Counted from the stretch's first letter, positions 1 to 8,525 are shown. The stretch: 64,000 nt of DNA from JAVBWO01 sp036677375 (GCA_036677375.1 JAVBWO010000012.1:62001-126000), one strand, 5' to 3'. Notes: generated by a model from the sequence alone, not told the origin. A program made the numbers and translations.

Positions 1-751
1 TGCAGTTGCACATTTCCCCAATGGATTTGGCGAAGTTGCCGCCGCCCCGTTGGTTCATATCGCCGCAAGCCTCTTCGGAGCATTCGATGATATAATCGAT
101 TTGATCCGCTTGCAAATCTGTTTTAGCAAGTAAAAGAGCCAGCGCAATGGTGGAAGAAGCTTTGCTGACCAAGTTTTCAAACATGACGTGGTGAGATAAG
201 GAAACGTCGATTTCATGAGCTTGCTTGACACAGCCCACTAATTTGTCGTTATAATACATGCCTTCCGCCTGATGGGAATCAACCAGTTCTTGGATTTTGG
301 CAATATCCATGCTGTTCTTTTCCAGGTGGCTTAAGTTTTGAATGGTGCTTAAAACAGGATGCGCCAAGATCTTTTCACGGACGGACGCTTGGAAAGATTC
401 TTCCAAAAAGGCCAGGTCAAATACGTCAACCACTTGCATCATACCCAGGAATTCATCCAAAGGCAGGATTTCGCCGAATTTGCCATCTCTTTTGGCGTCG
501 GCTACGTCATTTTCATACCAGGGACGGGGGATATCCCGCAATGCCTTGGGACGCATATTTCCGATATAGACCTGGTTGGGGGGATATGCCACTGCTTTCT
601 CGAAAGAGCGCAGGTGACTGGGCAATGCTTTTAAGTGCTCGGAATCGGGATTCAAGATCACTTCGTTGGTTTGGGTGGTGCCTTGATGAATGACCATATC
701 ATTGGCTTGAATCAAGGCGTAAGCAGCACCTTTTAATACGGGAAAAGTCAT
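1..751 (-). CDS. grdC: Glycine reductase complex component C, beta subunit (N-terminal 250 residues; cut by window edge)
   Basis: Protein C of glycine reductase takes the acetyl group from the Se-carboxymethyl-selenoprotein A and releases acetyl phosphate. The reading frame opens at the ATG at 751, after GGAGGTGACAAT, and stays open to base 1, so the 3' half is missing. The translation begins MTFPVLKGAAYALIQAND and contains ECSEEACGDMNQRGGG, typical of the FabH-like GrdC subunit (family length about 510 residues). It is the last visible gene of the grd operon, about 108 nt after grdB, with a strong hairpin in between. Identity rests on motif recognition plus operon context. Confidence 0.9.
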   Translation of the reverse strand, partial: MTFPVLKGAAYALIQANDMVIHQGTTQTNEVILNPDSEHLKALPSHLRSFEKAVAYPPNQVYIGNMRPKALRDIPRPWYENDVADAKRDGKFGEILPLDEFLGMMQVVDVFDLAFLEESFQASVREKILAHPVLSTIQNLSHLEKNSMDIAKIQELVDSHQAEGMYYNDKLVGCVKQAHEIDVSLSHHVMFENLVSKASSTIALALLLAKTDLQADQIDYIIECSEEACGDMNQRGGGNFAKSIGEMCNC

Positions 752-781
752 ATTGTCACCTCCGGGTTAATAATGATAAGA

Positions 782-830
782 AGGGGAGGGAAAAGCCTGC
801 CTTAAAAAGGCTTTCGCTAAACCCTCCCCT
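782..830 (-). promoter_or_regulatory. Strong intercistronic hairpin between grdB and grdC
   Basis: Nine-base arms (AGGGGAGGG at 782-790, CCCTCCCCT at 822-830) pair perfectly. They enclose a second stem built from AAAGCCT and AGGCTTT. In the minus-strand transcript the tail after the stem is only moderately U-rich (TCTTATCATTATT). It could act as a partial terminator, a processing site or a 3'-end stabiliser that lowers grdC expression relative to grdB and grdA. This function is inferred from position only. Confidence 0.55.
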
Positions 831-858
831 ACTCATTCAGCAAGCTGTAAAGCGCAGC

Positions 859-2157
859 TTATTTATCAAAAACAGTCTGTCCGTCCACTTCGGTCGACAA
901 AGCTTTCAGAGCTTTTCTGACCAAACCGCGGCGGAGATCCTTCTCTTGGTCAGCCGGCAAAGCGGGGTTGCCCAAGGGGTGAGGAATGGCAATGGTGGGA
1001 ACGATACGGTTCGCGCCAACTGTCAGGGAAATCGGTACGATGGTGCACATATGCACCACAGGGAAACCGGCTCTTTCAATCTCTTTTACCATCGTTGCGC
1101 CGCAACGAGTGCAAGTGCCTCACGTAGAGGTGAGAATAACGGCATCAACGTTATCCTCATGGAGATATTTGGCGATTTCCGCGCCGAATTTTTTGGCATT
1201 GGCAACAGCGGTACCATTACCAACGGTAGCATACCAGTAGGGGTGAATGGAACCGAGTTCGCCGTTGGCTTCCATTTCACGCAGTACGTCGATGGGTAAT
1301 ACCCGGTCTAAGTCTTGATTCGCATAAACGGGGTCATAACCGCCGTGAGCGGTTTGGCCGTTTTCAGGCGTAAAATCATTGATTCCTTCCAAGCTATAGC
1401 GGCCGAATTTGGAGGCGCTGGAAGATTCAATGTGATCGGGGTTACCTTTCGGCACGGGACCGCCGGAAGAAACCAAAGCAATACGGGCATGTTTGATATC
1501 CTTTACCGCAGGTTGAGGATCAACGCGGTCGAAGGAAGGCATGGGATACTCGGTGGTGAAATCCTTACCGTTGATTTTTTTAACTAACATGTCAACAGCA
1601 CGTTTCGAACCGCGCTCTTCTGCAAAGAAGTTTTTCCGCAAGCCACGAGGAATAAACGCTTGGGTAATTTCTTCGCCGTTTAAGATTTGTTTGGCCAAAG
1701 CAGCCATAGCGGGAATAGCGGTTCTCATGCTAACAGCAGAATTACCGGTCTCCACGATATAAGCATACTTTTTGAACATTTCACAGCCGGGGTTTTCGGG
1801 ATACAAACCGCTGACTACCGGAATGCCAAGGTTTTCGCTAACCAATTTGGCAACGGTACCGCAAGCCATCCCATAACGGCCGGCATTAAAGCCGGGGCCT
1901 GCAACTACTAAATCGGGAGAATATTGCTTGAACATTTTCACGATTTCCGCAGAGGCTTCTTCCAAATTTTCCATGAAATAGCTGTCGCCGCAGATCACGG
2001 TGGCAACTACTTCAATGTCATCACCCAAGGCACCTTTTAAAGCCATCCCAGGGCCTACAACCCCTTCGCGAACCTCGGGGGGAACATTTGCCTTGTCTTC
2101 ACCGCCGATACCGGCGTAGAATTGGTTGATATAATGAACTACTTTGAATTTGCTCAA
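859..2157 (-). CDS. grdB: Glycine reductase component B gamma subunit, selenoprotein GrdB (internal UGA = Sec346)
   Basis: GrdB is the substrate-binding selenoprotein of glycine reductase; its selenol attacks the glycine Schiff base held by GrdE. A normal reading breaks at a UGA at 1120-1122. Reading it as selenocysteine joins 345 residues to an 86-residue tail, giving 432 residues, the usual GrdB length. The junction reads LTST-U-GTCTRCGATMVKE, matching the U-x2-C-x2-C motif. Twelve bases after the UGA lies a perfect 6-bp hairpin with a GGC loop, fitting a bacterial SECIS. It starts 17 nt after grdA. An ordinary annotator would split this gene in two or truncate it. Confidence 0.96.
1093..1122 (-). 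promoter_or_regulatory. Bacterial SECIS element of grdB (UGA plus downstream hairpin)
   Basis: Bases 1120-1122 give UGA on the minus strand. After 12 nt comes CGTTGC-GGC-GCAACG (1107-1093), a perfect stem-loop with G in the apical loop. Spacing and loop composition fit what is known of bSECIS elements bound by SelB. Selenocysteine machinery genes are not in this window. Confidence 0.75.
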
Positions 2158-2174
2158 TTTCCTGCCTCCTCCCT

Positions 2175-2624
2175 CTAGCCGCGATAGGTAGATACCTCGG
2201 CATTAATGGCATCAACATCCAATACCATTTCCATCATGCTGATTTGTTCTTCATAAACTTGAGGATCAACTTCATCTTTCAGCTCGAACATATGATACGC
2301 TTTAAGTCCCAACGGGACTCCTGCTAAAGGACCTGCGAAAGTGGGGTCGCCAGCAGATACGGTTTCAGCAGCCAGACCGGCGGCTTCGGCTTCTGCGCCA
2401 CCCAAGATAACGATCAAATCTTGGTTACCATATTTTTCTGCTAACTCCTTAATTCTCGCTTGATTGGTCAGGTCCATAGCACCGGCGGCGGTTCAGACGA
2501 AGCATTCAGTAGTGGAGAACACTACTTCGGCGCCGGCAGATTTTACGCATTCTTCAATAGCCATGCCGGGAATCCCGTCACGGTCGCCAAGAATGGCAAC
2601 TTTCTTGCCTTGCAGCATTGACAT
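2175..2624 (-). CDS. grdA: Glycine reductase selenoprotein A (internal UGA = Sec44)
   Basis: GrdA carries the carboxymethyl group from GrdB to GrdC as a Se-carboxymethylselenocysteine and is re-reduced by thioredoxin. The start is the ATG at 2624 behind GAAAGGGGACTTGAGC. The frame has a UGA at 2493-2495, which is codon 44, in the context ECFV-U-TAAGAMD. Sec44 is the position known for clostridial GrdA. Reading through gives 149 residues, the family length. Genomes annotated without Sec recoding show only the 100-residue tail from 2477. It lies 42 nt after grdE and 17 nt before grdB. Confidence 0.97.
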
Positions 2625-2666
2625 GCTCAAGTCCCCTTTCATTAATGTGGTATACTTTTTTAAAAA

Positions 2667-3953
2667 TTAATAACCTTTTGCGGTGAGATAGCCGAAGCCA
2701 ACTTCACTGGTGGCGCCGGTGATAACCTGGATCTCCGCGGTGATGCTGCCATCAGCGGCCAAGCTGCCGTCCCAACCACCAGCGATGGTGTTGGCGACTT
2801 CAGGATAACCGATAACGGTTTGCATAACGGGCAAGGTGATCACTTCATTGGCATTACCAGCAGTCACGCAGGCGTCACCCAAAGGAGTAGAATCTGCCAA
2901 AGATTGGGAAGCGCCGTCTTGACCGGCATATTCGTCGGTAAGAAGAACGGTTTTGATCCCTTTCTTTTCAATCTTCGAGCAGTTCATGACCAAGTCGGCA
3001 TCGGGGTTACCGAAACCTTCTTCAGAAATGACAACCGCATCAGCGCCTAACATTTCTACTAATTTAGCAGTCATGTTGGAAGAACGCTCTTTGTCGGCCA
3101 AGGTTACATTTTCGTTGGTGATTACGCAACCGATGAAGTTGAAGTCTTTGCCATGACGGTCATACAGGTCATGAATGACCGGGCTGTTCATGTGAACATA
3201 GGTGGGGTTTTTATCGCAAGCGGAAACGCAGTTACCGCTTACAATAGCGCCGTCCATTACCTCGGTGGGATAAAGGAAAGTAGGAATGATCCTCTTGGCG
3301 TCTACGCCATACACATAGGTGTCATGGAGCAAACCTTGTGTTTGCAGCATATAGACATAAGCAACCTTGGGAAGATTGGGATATTCGGCAACCTGTTGCA
3401 GCAAGGGCTTGGTTTCGAATACCTTTACTTCGTCCGGAGTAACATTTTTGCCCGCTTCGCCTAAATAAGCTGCGGCACGGAAGCCGGCCATACGGCAGAC
3501 TCTTTCACGTTCGTGTTGATCGAAGCCGTCTTTGACTTCTACCTTTACCACAACGTTATTGGTTTTGGAGAAAGGAGTAAATTGAGCGCCAGGGCCGCTC
3601 ATATCAATGATCCCTTCTTGGAAACCAACGATCTTACCAGTGGTTACAACAGCGGCGCCCTTCAAGACATTGGTTTTGCCAGCGCCAACCATGTCAACCT
3701 TGCTAACGAAACCGGGGAAAAGGCCGCCTTGGCCTTCTACTTTAACCCGCGGTTCGATAACGTCTTTTACCGGGATAATGCGAACGGATTCTCCGGGACG
3801 AGCCAGGAAGATCTCAATAGATGCTACGTGTTCGTCATCGCCGGCAACTTTTGCTAATTCTTCTTTGTTCACATAAAGAACGCCATTTTTTACTTGTGTT
3901 TCGGCGCCAAATTGAACATCTTTAATCAGGATATTACCTAATTCCAGCCGCAA
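2667..3953 (-). CDS. grdE: Glycine reductase component B proprotein GrdE (pyruvoyl enzyme, self-cleaving)
   Basis: GrdE is made as a proprotein that cleaves itself at a cysteine to create a pyruvoyl group, which binds glycine as a Schiff base. I chose the TTG at 3953, eight bases after GGAGG, because it yields MRLELGNILIKDVQFG, the usual GrdE N-terminus; the longer frame to 3974 would place the ribosome site inside the gene. The protein is then 428 residues with Cys242 in VSGNCVSACDKNP, the expected cleavage site. The order trxA-grdE-grdA-grdB is the classic clostridial arrangement. Confidence 0.95.
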   Translation of the reverse strand: MRLELGNILIKDVQFGAETQVKNGVLYVNKEELAKVAGDDEHVASIEIFLARPGESVRIIPVKDVIEPRVKVEGQGGLFPGFVSKVDMVGAGKTNVLKGAAVVTTGKIVGFQEGIIDMSGPGAQFTPFSKTNNVVVKVEVKDGFDQHERERVCRMAGFRAAAYLGEAGKNVTPDEVKVFETKPLLQQVAEYPNLPKVAYVYMLQTQGLLHDTYVYGVDAKRIIPTFLYPTEVMDGAIVSGNCVSACDKNPTYVHMNSPVIHDLYDRHGKDFNFIGCVITNENVTLADKERSSNMTAKLVEMLGADAVVISEEGFGNPDADLVMNCSKIEKKGIKTVLLTDEYAGQDGASQSLADSTPLGDACVTAGNANEVITLPVMQTVIGYPEVANTIAGGWDGSLAADGSITAEIQVITGATSEVGFGYLTAKGY

Positions 3954-3990
3954 TACGTTCACCTCCAAAAGCAATCCTTATGCTACTTGA

Positions 3991-4308
3991 TTATACTAAC
4001 AATTCTTCTAATTTAGCTGATACAGCTTCCATCGTAATGTCGTCTTTGCTGAATTCGGCTACTTTTTCCCCATCTTTGTAGAAAAGGAAAGTAGGTACTC
4101 CCATGACGCCCTGCGCCATAGCCATACGTTTGTTACCGGTGGTGTCAAGGGTGCAGAATTTGGCTCTGCCTTCATTTTTGTCTGCCCAAGCATGTACTTC
4201 GGGCAAGAGTTCCATGCAGGGACCGCATTTGGGGCTCCAGAAATCCACAAATACGACTCCACCAGCCTTGACCTCTTGTTCATAGTTCTCTTTGGTCAAC
4301 TCAATCAT
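3991..4308 (-). CDS. trxA: Thioredoxin of the glycine reductase system
   Basis: A 105-residue single-domain thioredoxin that re-reduces selenoprotein A after each turnover. The active site is W-S-P-K-CGPC near residues 25-32, with the cis-proline in GVPTFLFYKDG further on. The canonical WCGPC is altered because two residues sit between Trp and the CGPC box, as is common in grd-linked thioredoxins. The start at 4308 follows AGGGAGGTGAAA at a rather long spacing. It lies 60 nt after trxB and 37 nt before the grdE start. Confidence 0.93.
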   Translation of the reverse strand: MIELTKENYEQEVKAGGVVFVDFWSPKCGPCMELLPEVHAWADKNEGRAKFCTLDTTGNKRMAMAQGVMGVPTFLFYKDGEKVAEFSKDDITMEAVSAKLEELLV

Positions 4309-4367
4309 TTTTTCATTTTCACCTCCCTTGAAAAACTATCAATTCAACAACAACATTAATTAATGGT

Positions 4368-5591
4368 TTATTTTAACAAAGCGGTGACATCCTCTTTGCT
4401 AAAATCGCCGGTAAGGGTGCCCAGAACCTGTCCTTTATTTAAAACCACAAGGGACGGGATCTCTGTAATATTATAACGGGCGGCAATCTTTTTATTCCGA
4501 TAGGTGTCCATTTTGACCAGTTTAACGCTATGATTCAGTTCTTCGGTCAAAGCTTCCAGCATGCCGGTGGCGGCAAAGCTTTTCTCAACCTGAGGAGCCC
4601 AGAACGCCAAGAAAACAGGTTTGTCTGCTTCCATGACTTCATCATGGAAGGTTTCCATTTCTTCCATATATTTCTGAGCGGCGACGGAAGCAACGGCGCC
4701 GTCGGCGCAGGCGGTAACGACCTGGCGGAGATATTTGACGCGAGCGTCCCCTGCGGCATATACGCCGGGGATATTGGTTTCCATGAGATCATTGGCGATC
4801 ATATAGCCTTGCTCATTCATGGTAACGCCGGTTTCTTTCAAAAATTCGGTCTTGGGAACAGTACCAACGAAGAAGAATACGCCACTGGTTTCCATTTCGG
4901 TAATTTCGCCGGTCTTGATATTTTTGACCATAACGGACTCAACGATGTTTTCGCCAACGATTTCATCTAATACGGAATTCCATACCCACTCGATCTTTTC
5001 GTTTTTGAAAGCCTTTTCGGCACTGGCTTTATTGCAGTCCAAGATACCTTCGTCATGAATAACGATAATGGTAACCTTGCTGGCAAATTTGGTCAGGTAC
5101 ATGGCCTCTTCAATGGCGGCGTCGCCATTGCCGACAACAACGACATCCAGATCTTCAAAGAAGTCGGCATCGCAGGTAGCGCAATAGGAAACACCTTTAC
5201 CGCGCAGGCGGCGTTCCCCTTTGATATTCAAAGAACGAGGTTCGGCGCCGGGGCATAAAATAACGGTCTTACCCAAATATTCCGCACCGCTCTTGGTTTT
5301 GATGGATTTTACTTCGCCTTCCAAGGATAATTCCACTACATCATCTTTTACGATAGCAGTGCCAAAGTGTTGCGCGTGTTTTGCCATCTCGGCAGTAATC
5401 CCAGGGCCGGTGGAGCCATTATAAAAACCGGGATAGTTCTCCATTTCTTCTGTGGAGGCTGCCTGCCCGCCTGTACGGCCTTTTTCAAGAATAACGGTGT
5501 TCAACCGAGCGCGGGAACCATAAATCCCTGCTGCCAATCCAGCGGGACCGCCGCCTACCACGATGATGTCATAAACCTGGCTCATCTTCAT
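4368..5591 (-). CDS. trxB: Thioredoxin reductase fused to a C-terminal thioredoxin-like domain without CxxC
   Basis: An NADPH-dependent flavoprotein that supplies electrons to TrxA. Residues about 8-310 are a complete low-molecular-weight TrxR: FAD motif VVGGGPAGLAAGIYG, redox centre YCATCDADF, NAD(P) motif VVVGNGDAAIEEA, and IPGVYAAGDARVK. TrxB proteins of this class normally stop near 310-320 residues. This one is 407 and continues with a thioredoxin fold (PVFLAFWAPQVEKS, cis-Pro in EIPSLVVLNKG) in which the active-site cysteines are gone. The added domain may be a docking or regulatory module. The ATG at 5591 follows AGAAAGGATGAA; an alternative ATG lies two codons in. Confidence 0.92.
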   Translation of the reverse strand: MKMSQVYDIIVVGGGPAGLAAGIYGSRARLNTVILEKGRTGGQAASTEEMENYPGFYNGSTGPGITAEMAKHAQHFGTAIVKDDVVELSLEGEVKSIKTKSGAEYLGKTVILCPGAEPRSLNIKGERRLRGKGVSYCATCDADFFEDLDVVVVGNGDAAIEEAMYLTKFASKVTIIVIHDEGILDCNKASAEKAFKNEKIEWVWNSVLDEIVGENIVESVMVKNIKTGEITEMETSGVFFFVGTVPKTEFLKETGVTMNEQGYMIANDLMETNIPGVYAAGDARVKYLRQVVTACADGAVASVAAQKYMEEMETFHDEVMEADKPVFLAFWAPQVEKSFAATGMLEALTEELNHSVKLVKMDTYRNKKIAARYNITEIPSLVVLNKGQVLGTLTGDFSKEDVTALLK

Positions 5592-5647
5592 TTCATCCTT
5601 TCTAGTAATGGTTATTTATATTTTTATTCAAACATAAAAAATCAATA

Positions 5648-6031
5648 TTAAAGACGATAGGGCGACGGCAGACCTTGCATGGCGGAATCAAGCAAACTGG
5701 CATCGATCACCTGGTAATCCCGCAGCAAATCATCTGTCCACGGTATATGCTTTTGAGGCATCTTGACCAAAACAGCCAATGCTTCTTCAATAAATTTCAC
5801 CGAGGTAAAATCCGCAGTCCCCTCTTCTACCCCTAAAACCACGCTTTTTACCGGACTTACATTGGGTTTGACGCTGCCGGATAATGGGTGGCTCAAAAGG
5901 ACGCGGCCTTTATGAATCTCATCACGGACTGTCCGGTAAACATCACCTGCTTCACCTGCGACTTTTTCACAGTATCCGGGATATTTGTCCCATACTAAAG
6001 GGTTGTTGGTAATGATTTTTATAGTTGTCAC
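5648..6031 (-). CDS. grdX: GrdX family protein
   Basis: A 127-residue protein (MTTIKIITNNPLVWDKYP...) of the GrdX family, which lies at the head of many glycine, sarcosine and betaine reductase operons. Its biochemical role is unknown. The start is a GTG at 6031 behind GGCCGGAGGAAAAC. It is the first gene after the glycine riboswitch terminator and the first of the grd operon, 56 nt before trxB. Assignment rests on sequence recognition and position. Confidence 0.85.
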   Translation of the reverse strand: MTTIKIITNNPLVWDKYPGYCEKVAGEAGDVYRTVRDEIHKGRVLLSHPLSGSVKPNVSPVKSVVLGVEEGTADFTSVKFIEEALAVLVKMPQKHIPWTDDLLRDYQVIDASLLDSAMQGLPSPYRL

Positions 6032-6054
6032 GTTTTCCTCCGGCCTTATATTGA

Positions 6055-6094
6055 TTAAAAAATAAAGGGGACGGCAAACTTAAGTGCCGTCCCC
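6055..6094 (-). terminator. Riboswitch-controlled intrinsic terminator before grdX
   Basis: Perfect 10-bp arms (GGGGACGGCA / TGCCGTCCCC, 6067-6076 and 6085-6094) are followed on the minus strand by TTTATTTTTT. The 5' arm begins within the closing region of the second glycine aptamer, so glycine binding can prevent hairpin formation. This fits a transcriptional ON switch. Confidence 0.9.
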
Positions 6095-6275
6095 CTGTCC
6101 TTCTTACCTGAGAGGTTCACTCCTTCGGTGTCCCGGGACTCTCCAGGGTCAGCTCCAATCATGGTCCTCTTGCCTGAGAGATTCGCATTGGTTTGGCCAA
6201 CCAAGGCTTGCTCCTTCGGCGTTTCTTTATATAATACAGGATACACGATTTATATAAAAAAACTCTCCCATAATT
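6085..6275 (-). promoter_or_regulatory. Tandem glycine riboswitch (two aptamers)
   Basis: On the minus strand the first aptamer shows GGGAGAG (6270-6264), GCCGAAGGAGCAAGCC and AATCTCTCAGGCAAGAGGACC. The second shows CTGGAGAG, CACCGAAGGAG and CCTCTCAGGTAAGAAGGACAG. These are the conserved cores of the gcvT-type glycine aptamer in tandem. The element directly precedes the grd operon, whose substrate is glycine, and ends in a terminator. Confidence 0.96.
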
Positions 6276-6410
6276 TTCATTGCTGTTTTTAGTGTTTTCA
6301 AAAAATTTCTTTATTGTAGCGTAGCATATACATTTTATTCTGTAAAGCTGTTCTGCAAAAATACACAAAAAAGTGATATTTTTTGCTAATTTATGCAAAG
6401 AAATTATTCC

Positions 6411-6442
6411 CGAAAAAAAACCGGCTTGCGCAAAGCCGGTTT
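6411..6442 (-). terminator. Intrinsic terminator of tRNA-Val
   Basis: Ten-base arms (6418-6427 and 6433-6442, AAACCGGCTT/AAGCCGGTTT) with a run of eight A on the plus strand, giving a U tract on the minus strand. It starts two bases after the CCA end of the tRNA. Confidence 0.85.
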
Positions 6443-6443
6443 A

Positions 6444-6518
6444 TGGTGGGCACAGCGGGTTTCGAACCTGCGACCTCTTGAATGTGAGTCAAGCGCTCTC
6501 CCACTGAGCTATGCGCCC
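6444..6518 (-). tRNA. tRNA-Val (anticodon CAC)
   Basis: The minus strand reads GGGCGCATAGCTCAG from 6518. The anticodon arm CTTGA-CTCACAT-TCAAG gives anticodon CAC, followed by a T-arm with GGTTCGAAACC. The encoded CCA is at 6444-6446. The acceptor stem is complete with one G-U pair. Length is 75 nt. Confidence 0.93.
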
Positions 6519-6530
6519 TTACCACTAACT

Positions 6531-6558
6531 ATTTTACTCATATTTCGAGTTCTGTCAA
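6531..6558 (-). promoter_or_regulatory. Sigma-A promoter of tRNA-Val
   Basis: TTGACA (6558-6553) and TAAAAT (6536-6531) on the minus strand are separated by 16 bases and lie just upstream of the tRNA 5' end. Confidence 0.7.
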
Positions 6559-6622
6559 GGTTTATTTATTGTTTTTTTTAAATCAGAAAAGATCTTTATG
6601 ACGCCATTAATGCTGCTATACA

Positions 6623-6805
6623 TCAACTTTTTCGGCTATGTATTCTATGTATAGTAAATTTTTTCTTTATTTGTATATTATGCACAATTACAATTGTTAA
6701 AATAAACAAATCCAAGATATCATATACAAATATTTCCATTTTTCTTGCAATTATCTTTACATCCAACATTTGTAATTCATCATAAAACCTAGTAAAAAAC
6801 TCCAC
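6623..6805 (-). CDS. Possible small membrane protein, unknown
   Basis: A 60-codon frame with GTG start at 6805 after GAGAGGG. It would encode a hydrophobic helix (ILDLFILTIVIVHNIQI) followed by a basic tail. The stretch between tRNA-Val and the ger operon (6559-6959) is AT-rich and otherwise empty apart from the ger promoter. I do not recognise a family, and chance translation of AT-rich DNA would look similar. Confidence 0.25.
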   Translation of the reverse strand: MEFFTRFYDELQMLDVKIIARKMEIFVYDILDLFILTIVIVHNIQIKKKFTIHRIHSRKS

Positions 6806-6831
6806 AATAACCCTCTCATTTTTCTCTTATA

Positions 6832-6862
6832 TGAATATACGGACGGCTGTTTTATCCTATTG
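6832..6862 (+). promoter_or_regulatory. Candidate sigma-G promoter of the ger operon
   Basis: TGAATA at 6832-6837 is an exact sigma-G -35 box. After 18 bases comes CCTATTG, a partial match (4 of 7) to CATACTA. It lies about 100 bp before gerAA, as expected for a forespore-expressed germinant receptor. Confidence 0.45.
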
Positions 6863-6959
6863 ACACAGGAATATTACTTATTTTTGGTATATTTCGGAAG
6901 AAACGACCAATACTATTTTGAGATCAAGATCAATATGAATTGCCAAAGGAGAACCATTG

Positions 6960-8525
6960 ATGTTTGGTTTCCGTTTTACTAAAAATAAAAATGAGATCGT
7001 CGATAAGGTCAGCCAATTCAACAAGACACATGACGGTGTCGTCTTGTCCAAATCCTTTGAGGAAAATGTGGCGCTTATCCAAAAGCTTTTTGCCGATGAC
7101 GACACCTTAATTGTCCGTCAGGTTGGCAACTCTTATGATAAAAGACTATGCTTCTGCCTTTTTTACAATGATAGCGTAGCCGACTCCAAGATTATCAACG
7201 AAAACATTATCAAACCGTTGACGCTTTCTAAAGCCATACAAAAAGACCAAGACCTGATGGACAGCCTTATGAACCAGGTGCTTCAGATCAATGAGTTAAA
7301 GAAGACCAATCAGGTGAAAGAAATCGTCGAATCCGTAACCTACGGCGATACCATCCTTTTGATAGACGGCGAAGCGGAAGCGCTTATTTTAAACAGCAAA
7401 TCCTTTGAAACAAGAGCTTTAGAAGAGCCACCCGCTGAAAATGTCCTAAGCGGTCCGCGGGAAGGTTTTTGCGAATCCATCAAGGTCAATCTTTCTTTGA
7501 TCCGGCGCAGGCTGCGCACCAATGAATTTAAAATCAAATTCATTACTTTAGGGCAGCGCACCGGCACCAAGGTAGCAATTTGTTATATCGATGACATCGT
7601 CAATAAAGACATCCTAAAAGAAGTACATCGCCGGTTGGAGAAGATCCAGATCGACGGCATCCTGGACGCCCATTATATCACGGAAATGATTGAAGATTCC
7701 CATACTTCCCCCTTCCGCACCATAGGCTATACGGAAAGGCCGGACGTTGTGGTGGCAAAGATCCTGGAGGGCCGTATCGCCATCCTGGTGGACGGCACCC
7801 CCGTGGTACTGACGATCCCCTATCTTTTTATTGAAAATTTCCAGAGCAATGAAGATTATTATTTGAATTATTACTATACTTCTTTCACACGGTTCGTGCG
7901 AATATTGAGTTTTCTTTTAACTATCACGGTACCGGCCATTTATATTGCCATCGGCGCTTTTCAGCATCAAATGTTTCCTACGCAGCTCCTTATCAATATT
8001 GCCAGTGAAAGGGCCCAAGTACCTCTGCCGGCCGCTTTGGAAGCTTTTGTGATGCTGGTCGTTTTTGATATCTTAAGAGAGACCGGGATCAGGATACCGT
8101 CCAATGTAGGTCAGGCTTTGAGCATCGTAGGCGCACTCGTTATCGGGCAAGCAGCAGTGCAGGCTAAGCTGGTAGCCGCACCGATGATCATTATCGTTGC
8201 TTTGACCGCCATTACCAGCCTGCTTATCCCCAAATTAAATTCACCTATTATTTTCATCCGGCTTATTTTACTCACCTTCGCCTCCGTCATGGGGCTGGTG
8301 GGCTTGATATTGGGCCTGGCTGCCATGCTGATCCATATTCTGAACCTGAGCTCTTTCGGGATCCTGCAAATGACGCCGGTGGGACGCTTGCAGGAACAAA
8401 AGATCAAAGATATCGTCATACGCGCACCATGGAATAAGATGATGAAAAGACCTGGAAGGATAACCCAAAATCCAGTGCGTTTAGGCAATGTTCCCCAAAA
8501 CAATAGCCAAGAGGATTCGCCATGA
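6960..8525 (+). CDS. gerAA: Spore germination protein, GerA family subunit A
   Basis: The A subunit of a germinant receptor in the spore inner membrane. The frame also opens at a TTG at 6957, but the ATG at 6960 is the better start, nine bases after AAGGAG. The 521-residue protein has a soluble N-terminal half (about 1-300) and a multi-pass C-terminal half with the GerA signature regions IDGILDAHYITEMIED, SPFRTIGYTERPDVV and GRIAILVDGTPVVLTIP. The hydrophilic tail (KRPGRITQNPVR) is typical. It overlaps gerAC by 4 nt (ATGA). Confidence 0.93.
   Translation: MFGFRFTKNKNEIVDKVSQFNKTHDGVVLSKSFEENVALIQKLFADDDTLIVRQVGNSYDKRLCFCLFYNDSVADSKIINENIIKPLTLSKAIQKDQDLMDSLMNQVLQINELKKTNQVKEIVESVTYGDTILLIDGEAEALILNSKSFETRALEEPPAENVLSGPREGFCESIKVNLSLIRRRLRTNEFKIKFITLGQRTGTKVAICYIDDIVNKDILKEVHRRLEKIQIDGILDAHYITEMIEDSHTSPFRTIGYTERPDVVVAKILEGRIAILVDGTPVVLTIPYLFIENFQSNEDYYLNYYYTSFTRFVRILSFLLTITVPAIYIAIGAFQHQMFPTQLLINIASERAQVPLPAALEAFVMLVVFDILRETGIRIPSNVGQALSIVGALVIGQAAVQAKLVAAPMIIIVALTAITSLLIPKLNSPIIFIRLILLTFASVMGLVGLILGLAAMLIHILNLSSFGILQMTPVGRLQEQKIKDIVIRAPWNKMMKRPGRITQNPVRLGNVPQNNSQEDSP

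Noticed and set aside
6543..6959. Leader riboswitch before the ger operon
   Set aside because: The region is AT-rich without conserved aptamer motifs or stable stems. Only a promoter is credible.
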